From a bacterium (GTDB lineage Bacteria; Desulfobacterota; Binatia; DP-6): a DNA stretch of 64,000 nucleotides. This document shows, one piece after another, positions 1 through 7,827 of this stretch (its first letter is position 1; each line of letters starts with the position of its first letter). The notes beneath the pieces are model-generated. The model was not told the DNA's origin and did no database searches. It saw only the letters and a list, made by a program, of their open reading frames with translations. The position numbers were made by a program, and so were the translations under genes. The stretch is from assembly GCA_026129405.1 (NCBI GenBank), contig JAHCID010000007.1, positions 62,001-126,000 on the forward strand. The letters are read 5' to 3'.

Positions 1-855
1 GAACGGGGTCTCGAGCGACCACTGCACCCACTGGTCGACGTCGAAGCCGAGCCGCTCCCACACCTCGTGCATGAGCAGGCGGTCACGCATGAGGTGAGCC
101 GCCTCGATGACGAGATCCTCGCGCTGGCGCAGCTCGGAGGAGGTCATGTCCCTGTAGACCTCCTCCAGCGACAGCACGCCGAAGGCGACGTGCCGGGCCT
201 CGTCGCGGATCACGTAGTTCGTGATCTGGTGCAGCAGGCGCTCGTGCGGGTTCATCATATGCATCATGCCGAATGCCGCCAGCGCGAGGCCTTCGACCAT
301 GATCTGCATGCCGAGGTAGGTCATGTCCCAGCGCGACTCGCGCACGATCTGCCCGAGCAGCGTGTGCAGGTGCGGGTTCACCGGGAACGCGAACGGCAGC
401 TTCTCGGTGAGGTAGCGGCGATACACCTCGACGTGGCGCGCCTCGTCCGCCACCTGGCTGGCGGCGTAGAACTTGGCCTCCGTCCAGGGCACGGTCTCGA
501 CGATCTGCGCGGTGGCGAGGAGCGCGCCCTGCTCACCGTGCATGAACTGCGAGAGCATCCAGCCGAGCTGGTGGACGCGCATCCGTTTCAGCTCGGCGAG
601 CGTGAGCGGGCGCGGCGGGTTCAGCATCGCGTTGAACGCCTCGGGCGGGAAGAACTCGGGGAACTGCTCGGGATCGACGTCGATCGTCCAGTCGATGTCG
701 GTGGTCGCGTTCCATTGGAGACGCTTCCCCTTCTCGTAGAGGTTGTTCAGCGCCTCGCGCCGACAGTCGTACTCCCAGTTGAAGACCGTGTCGGACGCGG
801 CGGGGATGGGCTCGATGCGGCCCTGCGGGGGAAGCGGGATCTGATGCGACGCCAT
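1..855 (-). CDS. Ferritin-like di-iron protein (C-terminus outside window)
   Basis: Open at the left edge of the window; 285 codons are visible from an ATG with GGAGG 4 bases upstream. The protein has the paired-helix di-iron signature: Glu near 108 (HGEQGA), DEARH at 137-141, Glu near 188 (VEGLAL) and a second DEARH at 218-222. Such proteins are oxygen-activating oxidases, oxygenases or desaturases; the substrate cannot be read from sequence. It is the last visible gene of a minus-strand operon behind a DUF4911 protein and an outer-membrane barrel, with a gap of 22 bases. A paralogue with the same motif order lies at 58196-59188. Fold and metal site are secure, reaction unknown. Confidence 0.85.
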   Translation of the reverse strand, partial: MASHQIPLPPQGRIEPIPAASDTVFNWEYDCRREALNNLYEKGKRLQWNATTDIDWTIDVDPEQFPEFFPPEAFNAMLNPPRPLTLAELKRMRVHQLGWMLSQFMHGEQGALLATAQIVETVPWTEAKFYAASQVADEARHVEVYRRYLTEKLPFAFPVNPHLHTLLGQIVRESRWDMTYLGMQIMVEGLALAAFGMMHMMNPHERLLHQITNYVIRDEARHVAFGVLSLEEVYRDMTSSELRQREDLVIEAAHLMRDRLLMHEVWERLGFDVDQWVQWSLETPF

Positions 856-877
856 GCAACCTCCTGGATCGACGTGG

Positions 878-1147
878 TCAGCCGACGGGGTCCGGACCGA
901 GGACGTCACCCGCCTCGCCCTCCGGACGTGGAATGCGCACGCAGACCCCCTCGGCCTCGAGCGCGGACGTGACCCGCTCCACCTGGGCGGCGAAGTCGGG
1001 TGCTGCGATGATCGCGATGGTCGCCAGCCGCGGATCGAGCGTGCGGCAGACGGCGAGGTCCTCGTAGGACTCGAAGATGAACTTCACGTAGGCGATCTCG
1101 TGGCGCGGGACGCGCAGATACACGGCGAAGATATCGGACGAGTCCAT
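878..1147 (-). CDS. DUF4911-like small protein
   Basis: An 89-residue soluble protein whose first 60 residues resemble the DUF4911 family: YLRVPRHEIAYVKFIFESYE, then LRTLDPR-like and a short beta-strand block (LATIAIIAAPDF). The family is common in deltaproteobacteria and has no known biochemical role; an ACT-like alpha/beta fold is plausible. The ATG lies 3 bases after the stop of the upstream barrel gene, so translation is probably coupled. The tail after residue 75 is Pro/Gly rich. Family assignment is from memory of its pattern and is moderately sure. Confidence 0.7.
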   Translation of the reverse strand: MDSSDIFAVYLRVPRHEIAYVKFIFESYEDLAVCRTLDPRLATIAIIAAPDFAAQVERVTSALEAEGVCVRIPRPEGEAGDVLGPDPVG

Positions 1148-1150
1148 GGG

Positions 1151-2803
1151 TCAAAAGCTCCAGCGGGCCTGGAAGACGACCTCGTCGTTCCCCTTGAACT
1201 GTCCGATGATCGAGTTCTCCGAGCCGCCGATCCACAGATAGCCGACGCGCACCCGCAGATCGTCCCGTACGTCCCACGATATGCGCGGAAACGCGAACCA
1301 GCCGCCCTTCTCCACCATGTAGACACCCCGGAACTCCAGCTCGAAGCGGTCCTCGAGCACCCGCTTGCGCAGCACCCCCGTGAAGCGCGTGTCCGGATCG
1401 CCGACGAGGAGGTCCGGCGTGCGCTCGAGGAACACGATCTGGTTCACCTGGAGGATCGGCTGAAACCCGTTCCACAGATAGTCGACGCCGAGCCCCCACT
1501 CGACCGAATCCAGCTCCGGGAAGACGTCGCCGATGTCGAACGGGACCTGCGGGCCGGTGAAGAGCGGGCACTTGCCGGCGCTCACGTCGCGCAGCATCGG
1601 GCACGGCTTGCCGCTGGCGACCCGGATCAGGCGGCGGCGGCCGAGCAGCGCGCGCGTGCTGGCGAGATACGGGCGGTCGATGAACCACGCCGCCTCGGCA
1701 CGGACGGTCGCGTCGCCGAGCGGAGCGGCGAAGTCGGCGCCGGTCATGTGGATGCCGTCGTGCTCCTGCGTGAGCCGCGCGGTCGCGAGCGGGCGCGTGT
1801 CCGGGATGGCGGCCGCGAACGCCAGCAGGTCTTCCGCCGTCCCGAACCCGCCGGTGTACGGCCGGCGCGCCCGCACCCAAACCGGCAGGCTCGCGTCCGG
1901 GTTCGTCTCCGGCCCGGTGTAGTGGTACAGACTCCAGTCGACGCGCCGGACGCTGCCCGAGAGCCGCGCACCGATCGCGCCGTTCGCGAGCGTCCGCGCC
2001 GGCGTCTTGTTCTGCGTGCCGAAGTCGATCGCGACCTCCTTCGGCAGCATCACCTCCCGGACGCCGATCGGCGTCGCGACCGGCACCTTGCCTCCGAGCC
2101 GCACTCCACCCTCGTCGAACGAGATGCTCGACGGAAACCAGCGCTCCTCGGCGAGCGCGAGCCGCGGCGGCACCGCGATCGGCACGTAGAGCAGCTCGAG
2201 CTCGAGCCCCCGCAGCGACAGCACGGCCACGTCCGGCAGCGGCGACGACCCGAGCAGCATGGGGATGCCGAACTTCCGCTCCTCCATCTCGTCGACGAAC
2301 GGATCGTGCCAGTCACGCGGGTTGACGACGTCGGTCGGCGGCGCACCGTCGAGCCGCCCCCAGGCGACGCGCTGGAGCCCCGCGCGCAGCTCCATGCGCC
2401 GTGCGCGCAGCTCGAGCCAGCCCTCGGTCACGTCGAAGGCCGGCGAGCGGTTCTGGAACGCCTGATCATACTCGTAGACGCCGATGCCCTGCCCGCCCTC
2501 GAACGGTCCGCCGATGCGACCCCGCACCTCGAGATGGCCCCGCAGCCAGCGCGCGGCGTTGCCGTCGACGCGCACGACGCCGACCGCCTGCGGCCGCTGG
2601 CGGGAGCCGGTGCCCGTATCGACGATCGCGAGGCCGTCGACGTAGCCGCCGACCGAGAGGTCCACCGCCCGCGCCGCACCGGCGACGAGCACGAGCGCGC
2701 ACGCCAGCGCCGCGCGCGTTTTGTTGCCGGGGCGGGGGGCCCTCCCTATACTCCGCCCATGAGCCAGCCCCGCGAAGTCGACCGTCTGATCGCCGCCACG
2801 CAC
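1151..2803 (-). CDS. DUF1302-like outer-membrane beta-barrel protein
   Basis: About 525 residues after a hydrophobic signal segment (ALACALVLVAGAARA), then a barrel-like sequence of alternating strands ending in the classical C-terminal Phe (WSF). The stretch ...RVAWGRLDGAPPTDVVNPRD is the DUF1302-type signature of large outer-membrane proteins often found with lipid or aromatic uptake genes. The start is unresolved: no ATG, GTG or TTG lies close before the signal segment. The nearest upstream in-frame start is GTG at 2803, giving a 30-residue n-region that overlaps the opposite-strand gene at 2759; GTG at 2692 would cut the signal peptide. An unusual start or a sequence error near 2730 is possible. 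It leads the operon with DUF4911 and the di-iron protein. Confidence 0.75.
   Translation of the reverse strand: MRGGDQTVDFAGLAHGRSIGRAPRPGNKTRAALACALVLVAGAARAVDLSVGGYVDGLAIVDTGTGSRQRPQAVGVVRVDGNAARWLRGHLEVRGRIGGPFEGGQGIGVYEYDQAFQNRSPAFDVTEGWLELRARRMELRAGLQRVAWGRLDGAPPTDVVNPRDWHDPFVDEMEERKFGIPMLLGSSPLPDVAVLSLRGLELELLYVPIAVPPRLALAEERWFPSSISFDEGGVRLGGKVPVATPIGVREVMLPKEVAIDFGTQNKTPARTLANGAIGARLSGSVRRVDWSLYHYTGPETNPDASLPVWVRARRPYTGGFGTAEDLLAFAAAIPDTRPLATARLTQEHDGIHMTGADFAAPLGDATVRAEAAWFIDRPYLASTRALLGRRRLIRVASGKPCPMLRDVSAGKCPLFTGPQVPFDIGDVFPELDSVEWGLGVDYLWNGFQPILQVNQIVFLERTPDLLVGDPDTRFTGVLRKRVLEDRFELEFRGVYMVEKGGWFAFPRISWDVRDDLRVRVGYLWIGGSENSIIGQFKGNDEVVFQARWSF
2747..2758 (+). promoter_or_regulatory. 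Leaderless-type -10 (TATACT) before 76-aa gene
   Basis: TATACT at 2747-2752 is followed by six bases (CCGCCC) and then the ATG at 2759. No Shine-Dalgarno precedes that ATG. The 6-base spacing puts the predicted transcription start on the start codon itself. No good -35 is seen. Confidence 0.55.
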
Positions 2804-2989
2804 CGCCGCTTCGTGAAGGCGATGGACGCGCGGGTGCCCGCCATGAGCCCGGAGATGAAGGAGACCTACTTCTCCGTCCTCACCAAGCTGGTCGACAAGC
2901 TGGAGACGGAGGAGAAGCCGCTGCGCGAAGTCGCCCAGGAGATGATGACCGAGGCGATGCACGAGGTTCTCCAGATGGTGCAGGGCTGA
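2759..2989 (+). CDS. Small helical protein of unknown function (76 aa)
   Basis: Not recognised. The product is charged, Met-rich and predicted to be all-helical (many Met/Glu/Lys, no Gly-rich loops, no membrane segment), with sequence such as MSPEMKETYFSVLTKLVDKL. The coding potential is supported by a perfect -10 hexamer six bases before the ATG and by codon-position bias like that of neighbours. It lies head-to-head with the outer-membrane barrel gene. A short protein-protein adaptor role is possible but is only a guess. Confidence 0.65.
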   Translation: MSQPREVDRLIAATHRRFVKAMDARVPAMSPEMKETYFSVLTKLVDKLETEEKPLREVAQEMMTEAMHEVLQMVQG

Positions 2990-3008
2990 CGGCCGCCAGG
3001 CGCGCACG

Positions 3009-3026
3009 GCTTGCTCCATAGCAAGC
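3009..3026. repeat. Perfect 7-bp inverted repeat
   Basis: GCTTGCT-CCAT-AGCAAGC lies between the 76-aa gene and the RNase Z-like gene. It could be a weak terminator for the former (no T tract follows) or an operator for the latter, whose start is 37 bases downstream. Confidence 0.5.
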
Positions 3027-3062
3027 GCTTCCCGCGACGACCAAGCACCCAGAGCTCCCGCC

Positions 3063-4088
3063 GTGAACAAGTCCACCCTGCGCGCGCGCCTGCTGAACGG
3101 GCAGACGGGCGACCCCGCCCTCCTCGTCGGCCTGCGCTGGCAGGGCCGCGCGCTCCTCGTCGACCTCGGCCGCATCGACCGCACCCCCGGCGCCGTCCTC
3201 TTGCCCATCGAAGCGGTCTTCGTCTCGCACGCCCACATGGACCACTTCATGGGGTTCGACCAGCTGCTGCGCATCTTCCTCGCGCGCGAGTCGCACCTGC
3301 GTCTCTACGGCCCCGAGGGCATCGCGGACTGCGTCCACGGCAAGCTGCACGGCTACACCTGGAACCTGACGGACGAGTACGCCTTCACCATCGACGTCAC
3401 CGAGATCGGCGCCGACACGATGACGACGACGCGCTTCGCGGCGGCGCGCCGCTTCGCGCGCGAGCCGCTCGGCACGGCGCCGTTCGACGGCGTCTGCTTC
3501 CGGGACGCGATCGTCACCGTCGAGGCCGCCCCGCTCGACCACAAGATCGTCTCCATGGGGTATGCGGTCACCGAGCGCACGCACCTGAACGTCCGTCCCG
3601 AGGCGCTCGAGGCGGAGGGGCTCCGCCCCGGGCCGTGGCTGAACGTCCTCAAGAGCGCCGTGCGCGGCGACGCCCCGGACGACATGCCGATCGAGGTGGC
3701 CCCCGGCGACCGCCGCACGGTCGCCGACCTGCGCGCGACCCTGCTGACGGTCACGCCGGGCCAGAAGATCGCCTACGTCGTCGACACCCTCTTCTCGCCG
3801 CCCAACGCCGCCCGGATCGTCCGCCTGGCCCGCGGCGCCGACGTGTTCTTCTGCGAGTCGCCCTTCCTCGACGCCGACATCGACCAAGCCAGCAAGCGCT
3901 ACCATCTGACCGCACGCCAGGCAGGGGCGCTCGCCCGCGCCGCCGGCGCGAAGCGGCTCCAGGTGTTCCACTTCTCGCCCCGCTACGAGGGCCGCTACGG
4001 CGAGCTGGTGGCCGAGGCGCAGGCGGAGTACGCCGGGCGGCAGATGCGCTATGCCCAGCTGGACGGACGAGACGCGCCGCTTCCTTGA
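3063..4088 (+). CDS. RNase Z-like metallo-beta-lactamase-fold hydrolase
   Basis: A 341-residue MBL-fold protein. The zinc motif HAHMDH sits at residues 56-61 followed by FMGFDQLL, as in RNase Z/ElaC-type enzymes (tRNA 3' processing) rather than in lactamases or glyoxalase II. Further ligands fit D at KIAYVVDT and the late H in VFHFSPRYEGRY, the latter also RNase Z-like. The GTG start has no Shine-Dalgarno. The 3' end overlaps the next gene by 38 bases. It may be a tRNase Z paralogue with another phosphodiester substrate; the true rnz may lie elsewhere. Confidence 0.8.
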   Translation: MNKSTLRARLLNGQTGDPALLVGLRWQGRALLVDLGRIDRTPGAVLLPIEAVFVSHAHMDHFMGFDQLLRIFLARESHLRLYGPEGIADCVHGKLHGYTWNLTDEYAFTIDVTEIGADTMTTTRFAAARRFAREPLGTAPFDGVCFRDAIVTVEAAPLDHKIVSMGYAVTERTHLNVRPEALEAEGLRPGPWLNVLKSAVRGDAPDDMPIEVAPGDRRTVADLRATLLTVTPGQKIAYVVDTLFSPPNAARIVRLARGADVFFCESPFLDADIDQASKRYHLTARQAGALARAAGAKRLQVFHFSPRYEGRYGELVAEAQAEYAGRQMRYAQLDGRDAPLP

Positions 4089-4503
4089 GGCGCACCGGAT
4101 CGGGCACCTCGCGACCGCCGGTGCGGACGGCGCACCGCACGTCGTCCCCGTCTGCTATGCGCTCGACGACGCCGCCGTCTACTTCGTCGCCGACCTGAAG
4201 CCGAAGCGCGGCCCCGCCCGCACGCTCGCGCGGCTGCGCAATCTCCGGGAGAACCCGCGCGCCGCGCTCGTCGTCGACGACTACGACGACGCCTGGGCGC
4301 GGCTCGCCTGGGTGATGGTGCGCGGCCCGGCGGCGACGCTGCACGACGCGGCGGCGCATGGCGACGCCCTCGCACGCCTGCGCGCGCGCTATCCCCAGTA
4401 CCGCGCGATGGCGCTCGACGACCCGGATGCGCACCCGATCGTGCGCATCGTCGCAGCGCACGTGACGTCGTGGAGTGTGGACGGCGCTTTGCGGTCATAC
4501 TAG
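4051..4503 (+). CDS. PPOX-class F420-dependent oxidoreductase (TIGR03668-like)
   Basis: A 150-residue split-barrel protein. The N-terminal pattern RFLEAHRIGHLATAGADG, then PHVVPVCYALDD and a basic block (KPKRGPARTLARLRNLRENP), matches the TIGR03668 family of FMN/F420-binding PPOX-like proteins. These are thought to use reduced deazaflavin F420, although few are characterised. It overlaps the upstream hydrolase by 38 bases and so is probably co-transcribed. Together with the Ddn-like gene at 63.5 kb it suggests that the organism makes F420. Confidence 0.8.
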   Translation: MPSWTDETRRFLEAHRIGHLATAGADGAPHVVPVCYALDDAAVYFVADLKPKRGPARTLARLRNLRENPRAALVVDDYDDAWARLAWVMVRGPAATLHDAAAHGDALARLRARYPQYRAMALDDPDAHPIVRIVAAHVTSWSVDGALRSY

Positions 4504-4724
4504 CTCGCATTGCGTCCGTGCCCGAGCGTCGTGACGACGGGCGCGATTGCACGACCCGGCCACCCGATGGGACGACGTGCCGGCCTGGACACGGCGCGTG
4601 TCGCAGCTGGCCCGCAGCTGCGCATTTGCCCCCAAGCTCTCGATATCCAACGCGAAGCCTTCTCGCGCCGAAATGCCTTGCGTGTCCTGGGCGCCCGCGC
4701 CCGGTGGGCCCGGAGAACACCCGA

Positions 4725-5051
4725 ATGGCACCGGATTCGCTATTCGTGGAACTCCCAAGGGGGCTCACACCAGCCATGATCATCGACCGCGAGACCTTCA
4801 CCGAACTGGCCGTCCACCTCAAGCTCGCTTCCGACGCCGTCCTCACGACCGCACGCCACCTCGCGGTGCTCTCGAACGGCAACAACGGTCCCGAGGAACA
4901 CTGGGCCGGCACCCTCGACAGCCTCATGAGCATGAACACCGAGATCACCGTCATGGAGCGCATCCTGCGCGCCCTGATGGATGCGAATCGCGAGGAGGAA
5001 GGCCCCAACGCCGCCGCTCCCGCGAAGAAGTCCGAACCGCTTCCCTCCTGA
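4725..5051 (+). CDS. Small helical protein of unknown function
   Basis: About 108 residues from the ATG at 4725, preceded by GGAGA nine bases upstream; an ATG at 4776 would give 91 residues. The core is amphipathic helix (FTELAVHLKLASDAVLTTAR, then LDSLMSMNTEITVMERILR) with a Lys/Pro/Ala tail. No family is recognised. The 220 bases upstream hold only a 6+6 palindrome (CGTCGTGACGACG, 4527-4539) and no obvious promoter. Confidence 0.55.
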   Translation: MAPDSLFVELPRGLTPAMIIDRETFTELAVHLKLASDAVLTTARHLAVLSNGNNGPEEHWAGTLDSLMSMNTEITVMERILRALMDANREEEGPNAAAPAKKSEPLPS

Positions 5052-5064
5052 ACACACCCCGCCC

Positions 5065-5094
5065 GCGGCGACGGGGCGGCCGTCCCGTCGCCGC
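5065..5094 (+). terminator. Strong GC hairpin after small helical gene
   Basis: A perfect 11-bp stem (GCGGCGACGGG / CCCGTCGCCGC) with an 8-base loop starts 13 bases after a stop codon. There is no T tract, so it may be a weak intrinsic terminator or a stabilising 3' structure. Confidence 0.5.
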
Positions 5095-5162
5095 TCCCCT
5101 CCCTCCGACGCAGGTCGGAGGCGCCGCCGCGGCGCGCCGCCGCACGCGACCGGACGCGTCCC

Positions 5163-5900
5163 TTGCAGGACGCCCCACCCCCGCTCCATGTGGACGGCGT
5201 GGGACTCGATCTCGAGCGCGTGCTCCTGTGGTACGGCGCCTTCCTCGCCTCGACCGTGCTGCACGAGGCGGCGCACGCCTGGGTCGCCTTCCGCCTCGGC
5301 GATCCCACCGCCTACCACGGCGGTCAGGTGAGCCTCGATCCGCGAGCGCACGTGCGTCGCGAGCCGATCGGCACGGTCGTGGTGCCGCTGCTCTCCCTCG
5401 CCGGCGGCGGCATGATGCTCGGCTGGGCGAGTGCGCCCTACGATCCCGTCTGGGCCATGCGCTCGCCGCGGCGTGCGGCCGCCATGGCGCTCGCGGGGCC
5501 GCTCGCGAACCTGCTCCTCGTGCTGCTCGCCGCCATCGCGATCCGCGCCGGCGTCGCCGCCGGCGTCTTCGGCCCGCCCGCGGCACTGGCGCCGGCCGGG
5601 CTCGCCGTCGGCCACGGCGCCTGGGCCGCGGCGGCGACGCTGCTGAGCGTCCTCTTCACCCTCAACCTGACGCTCGCGGTGCTGAACCTGCTGCCGGTGC
5701 CGCCGCTCGACGGCGGCGGCGCCGTGCCGCTGCTGCTGCCCGAGGAGGCCGGCCGCACCTGGCGGCGGCTCACTCTCGGCAGCCCGGTGTTCGCCGCGCT
5801 CGGCCTGCTCCTCGCCTTCCAGGTGGTCGGCCCGGCGATGCGACGGCTGTTCCTCGCCGCCGCCAACCTGCTCTGGAGCGGGACCGCCGCCTACGGCTGA
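5163..5900 (+). CDS. Membrane site-2-type (M50) metallopeptidase
   Basis: A 245-residue polytopic membrane protein. The zinc motif HEAAH near residue 34 and the distal NLLPVPPLDGG motif near 180 are the two hallmarks of M50 site-2 proteases (FtsH-independent regulated intramembrane proteolysis or, in short members, unknown substrates). At least five hydrophobic segments are visible and there is no PDZ or CBS domain, so it is of the minimal rhomboid-sized type. The start may be TTG at 5163 or the in-frame GTG codons just downstream; none has a good ribosome site. It ends 4 bases from a convergent SDR gene. Confidence 0.85.
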   Translation: MQDAPPPLHVDGVGLDLERVLLWYGAFLASTVLHEAAHAWVAFRLGDPTAYHGGQVSLDPRAHVRREPIGTVVVPLLSLAGGGMMLGWASAPYDPVWAMRSPRRAAAMALAGPLANLLLVLLAAIAIRAGVAAGVFGPPAALAPAGLAVGHGAWAAAATLLSVLFTLNLTLAVLNLLPVPPLDGGGAVPLLLPEEAGRTWRRLTLGSPVFAALGLLLAFQVVGPAMRRLFLAAANLLWSGTAAYG

Positions 5901-5904
5901 CGCC

Positions 5905-6831
5905 TCACGGCTCGCGCGGCGGCGCCGGGTTCACGAGGTCGAGCCCCATCGTGCGCGAGAACAGCGTCGCGACGGCCTCGGGCGTCCAGCGCCCCTCGGT
6001 CTGGATCGTGCGCACGGGCGCGGGATCGTTCATCAGGGCGACGATGCCGCCCATGACGACGAAGACCTGCCCGTTCACGTCGCGGGCCGCATCGGTGGCG
6101 AGCCAGGCGACCCAGGGCGCAACGTTCTCGGGGCCCGTGTGGCCGAGCTGGAACGTGCGCTGTCCGCCGGGCGACTGCACGCCGGACTTGACGCGCGCGG
6201 CGCGGGCGGCGGCGGACACCGACTGCGTCATGCGCGTCGACGCCGCCGGGCACACCGCGTTCACGGTGACGCCGTAGCGCCCCATCTCCCGCGCGACCAC
6301 GCGCGTCAGCCCCGCGATGCCGTCCTTGGCCGCACCGTAGTTCGACTGCCCCGAATTGCCGATCGTGCCCGAGGTCGACGCCATCGAGATGATGCGGCCG
6401 CGCTTCTGCTGCCGCATCCGGGCGGCGGCGTGGCGCGTACAGTTGAACGTGCCCTTCAGATGCACGCCGATCACCGCGTCCCAGTCCTCTTCGGTGAGGT
6501 TCCACAGCATGCGGTCGCGCAGGATGCCGGCGTTGTTCACGAGCACGTCGACGGCGCCGAACTCACGCGCGCACTGCGCGATCATGCGCTCGGCGGCGGC
6601 GAAGTCGGTGACGCTGTCGTGGTTCGCGATGGCCGTGCCGCCGGCGGCGCGGATCGCCGCGACGACTTCGTCGGCGACGCTCGTCTGCGCGCCGGAGCCG
6701 TCCATGCCGCCGCCGAGGTCGTTCACGACCACCGCCGCGCCCTCCTTCGCCAGCAGCTCGGCGATCGCGCGCCCGATGCCGCGCCCCGCGCCGGTGACGA
6801 TGGCCGCCCGCCCCTCGAGTCGCTTTCCCAT
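5905..6831 (-). CDS. SDR dehydrogenase, MFE-2 hydroxyacyl-CoA type (second copy)
   Basis: 308 residues. TGAGRGIG (13-20) binds NAD(P); NDLGG, NNAG and the NYGAAK catalytic Tyr-Lys are all present. The order VVVNDLGGGMDG...ILRDRMLWNLTEEDWDAV is characteristic of the (3R)-hydroxyacyl-CoA dehydrogenase domain of peroxisomal multifunctional enzyme 2, implying oxidation of 3-hydroxyacyl-CoA (fatty acid or sterol side chain). It starts 5 bases after the stop of a close paralogue, so both are in one operon. The long insert near QSPGGQRTFQLGHTGPENVA and a C-terminal tail extend it beyond the usual 250 residues. Confidence 0.88.
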   Translation of the reverse strand: MGKRLEGRAAIVTGAGRGIGRAIAELLAKEGAAVVVNDLGGGMDGSGAQTSVADEVVAAIRAAGGTAIANHDSVTDFAAAERMIAQCAREFGAVDVLVNNAGILRDRMLWNLTEEDWDAVIGVHLKGTFNCTRHAAARMRQQKRGRIISMASTSGTIGNSGQSNYGAAKDGIAGLTRVVAREMGRYGVTVNAVCPAASTRMTQSVSAAARAARVKSGVQSPGGQRTFQLGHTGPENVAPWVAWLATDAARDVNGQVFVVMGGIVALMNDPAPVRTIQTEGRWTPEAVATLFSRTMGLDLVNPAPPREP

Positions 6832-6836
6832 CGTCG

Positions 6837-7760
6837 TCACTCCTTCGCCGGGGCGGGGTTCTTCACGCCCGCCAGCACGGTGCTCGGCGCGAGCCGGTCG
6901 AGCTCGTCGAGCGTCCACACGCCGTCCTTGTAGAGGGTCTGCACGAGCCGCGGCTGCGACAGCAGCGCGATCGCGCTGCCCCAACACAGGAAGAACTGGC
7001 CGTTCACGGCCGAGGCGTACTCGCTCGCCAGGTAGACGACCATCGGCGCGACGTCGTCCGGATCGAGGTGCTCGATGTCGCCCGTGCCGCGATCCTCGCG
7101 CACGATCCCCTGCTGCTTCCGCAGCTCGCGGCCCTTCAGGTACGCCTCGGTGACCGTCATGCGCGTGCCGGCGACGGGCGACACCGCGTTCACGGTGACG
7201 CCGTAGCGCCCGAGGTCGCGCGCCGCGACCTTCGTGAGCCCCCCGATCGCCGACTTCGCCGCGCCGTAGTTCGTCTGCCCGGGGTTGCCGAAGAGCCCGG
7301 CGCCCGACGTGAACGTGACCACGCGGCCGTAGCGCTGCTCGCGCATGAACGGCGCCGCGTGGCGCAGGCAGTTGAACGTGCCCTTCAGGTGCACGGCGAG
7401 GACGGCGTCGAACTCCTCCTCGCTCATGTTGAAGACCATGCGATCGCGGATGATGCCGGCGCACGTGACCAGCACGTCGATGCGACCGAAGCGCGCGATC
7501 GCGGTCTCGATGATGCGCTTGGCGGCGTCCCACTCGGCGACCGACTCGGTGCTGGCCACGGCCTCGCCGCCCGCCGCCTCGATCTCGCGCACGACGTCGA
7601 AGGCCGGGCCGCTCGACGGCTGCGAGCCGTCCAGCCCCACCCCGTAGTCGTTCACCACGACCTTCGCCCCGGCGTCGGCCAGCGCGCGCGCGACGCCGCG
7701 GCCGATGCCGCGGCCCGCGCCCGTCACCACCGCGACGCGGCCGGCGAGCATGTCTCCCAT
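6837..7760 (-). CDS. SDR dehydrogenase, MFE-2 hydroxyacyl-CoA type (first copy)
   Basis: 307 residues from the ATG at 7760, which has GGGAGG ten bases upstream; an alternative ATG is at 7751. Rossmann motif TGAGRGIG, VVVNDYGVGLDG, NYGAAK active site and ILRDRM-like IIRDRMVFNMSEEEFD place it in the same MFE-2-like group as its downstream neighbour. The usual NNAG is replaced by TCAG, an unusual change in the loop that supports the active site. The two enzymes probably act on related beta-hydroxyacyl-CoA or steroid substrates, as isoenzymes or as a heteromer. Confidence 0.88.
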   Translation of the reverse strand: MGDMLAGRVAVVTGAGRGIGRGVARALADAGAKVVVNDYGVGLDGSQPSSGPAFDVVREIEAAGGEAVASTESVAEWDAAKRIIETAIARFGRIDVLVTCAGIIRDRMVFNMSEEEFDAVLAVHLKGTFNCLRHAAPFMREQRYGRVVTFTSGAGLFGNPGQTNYGAAKSAIGGLTKVAARDLGRYGVTVNAVSPVAGTRMTVTEAYLKGRELRKQQGIVREDRGTGDIEHLDPDDVAPMVVYLASEYASAVNGQFFLCWGSAIALLSQPRLVQTLYKDGVWTLDELDRLAPSTVLAGVKNPAPAKE

Positions 7761-7827
7761 GTCGAGCGTCCCTCCCGAGCCGCGGGTCATAGCCCGCACG
7801 CGCGGCGGCGCTCAACCCGCGGCGCGG

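Noticed and set aside
854-2758. Long plus-strand frame opposite the barrel gene
   Set aside because: Low-complexity Arg/Glu/Asp/Leu sequence mirrors the real minus-strand gene; only the last 76 codons (2759-2989) have independent support.
5065-5094. Hairpin as riboswitch for the M50 peptidase
   Set aside because: Simple perfect stem with no conserved core; better read as a 3' structure.
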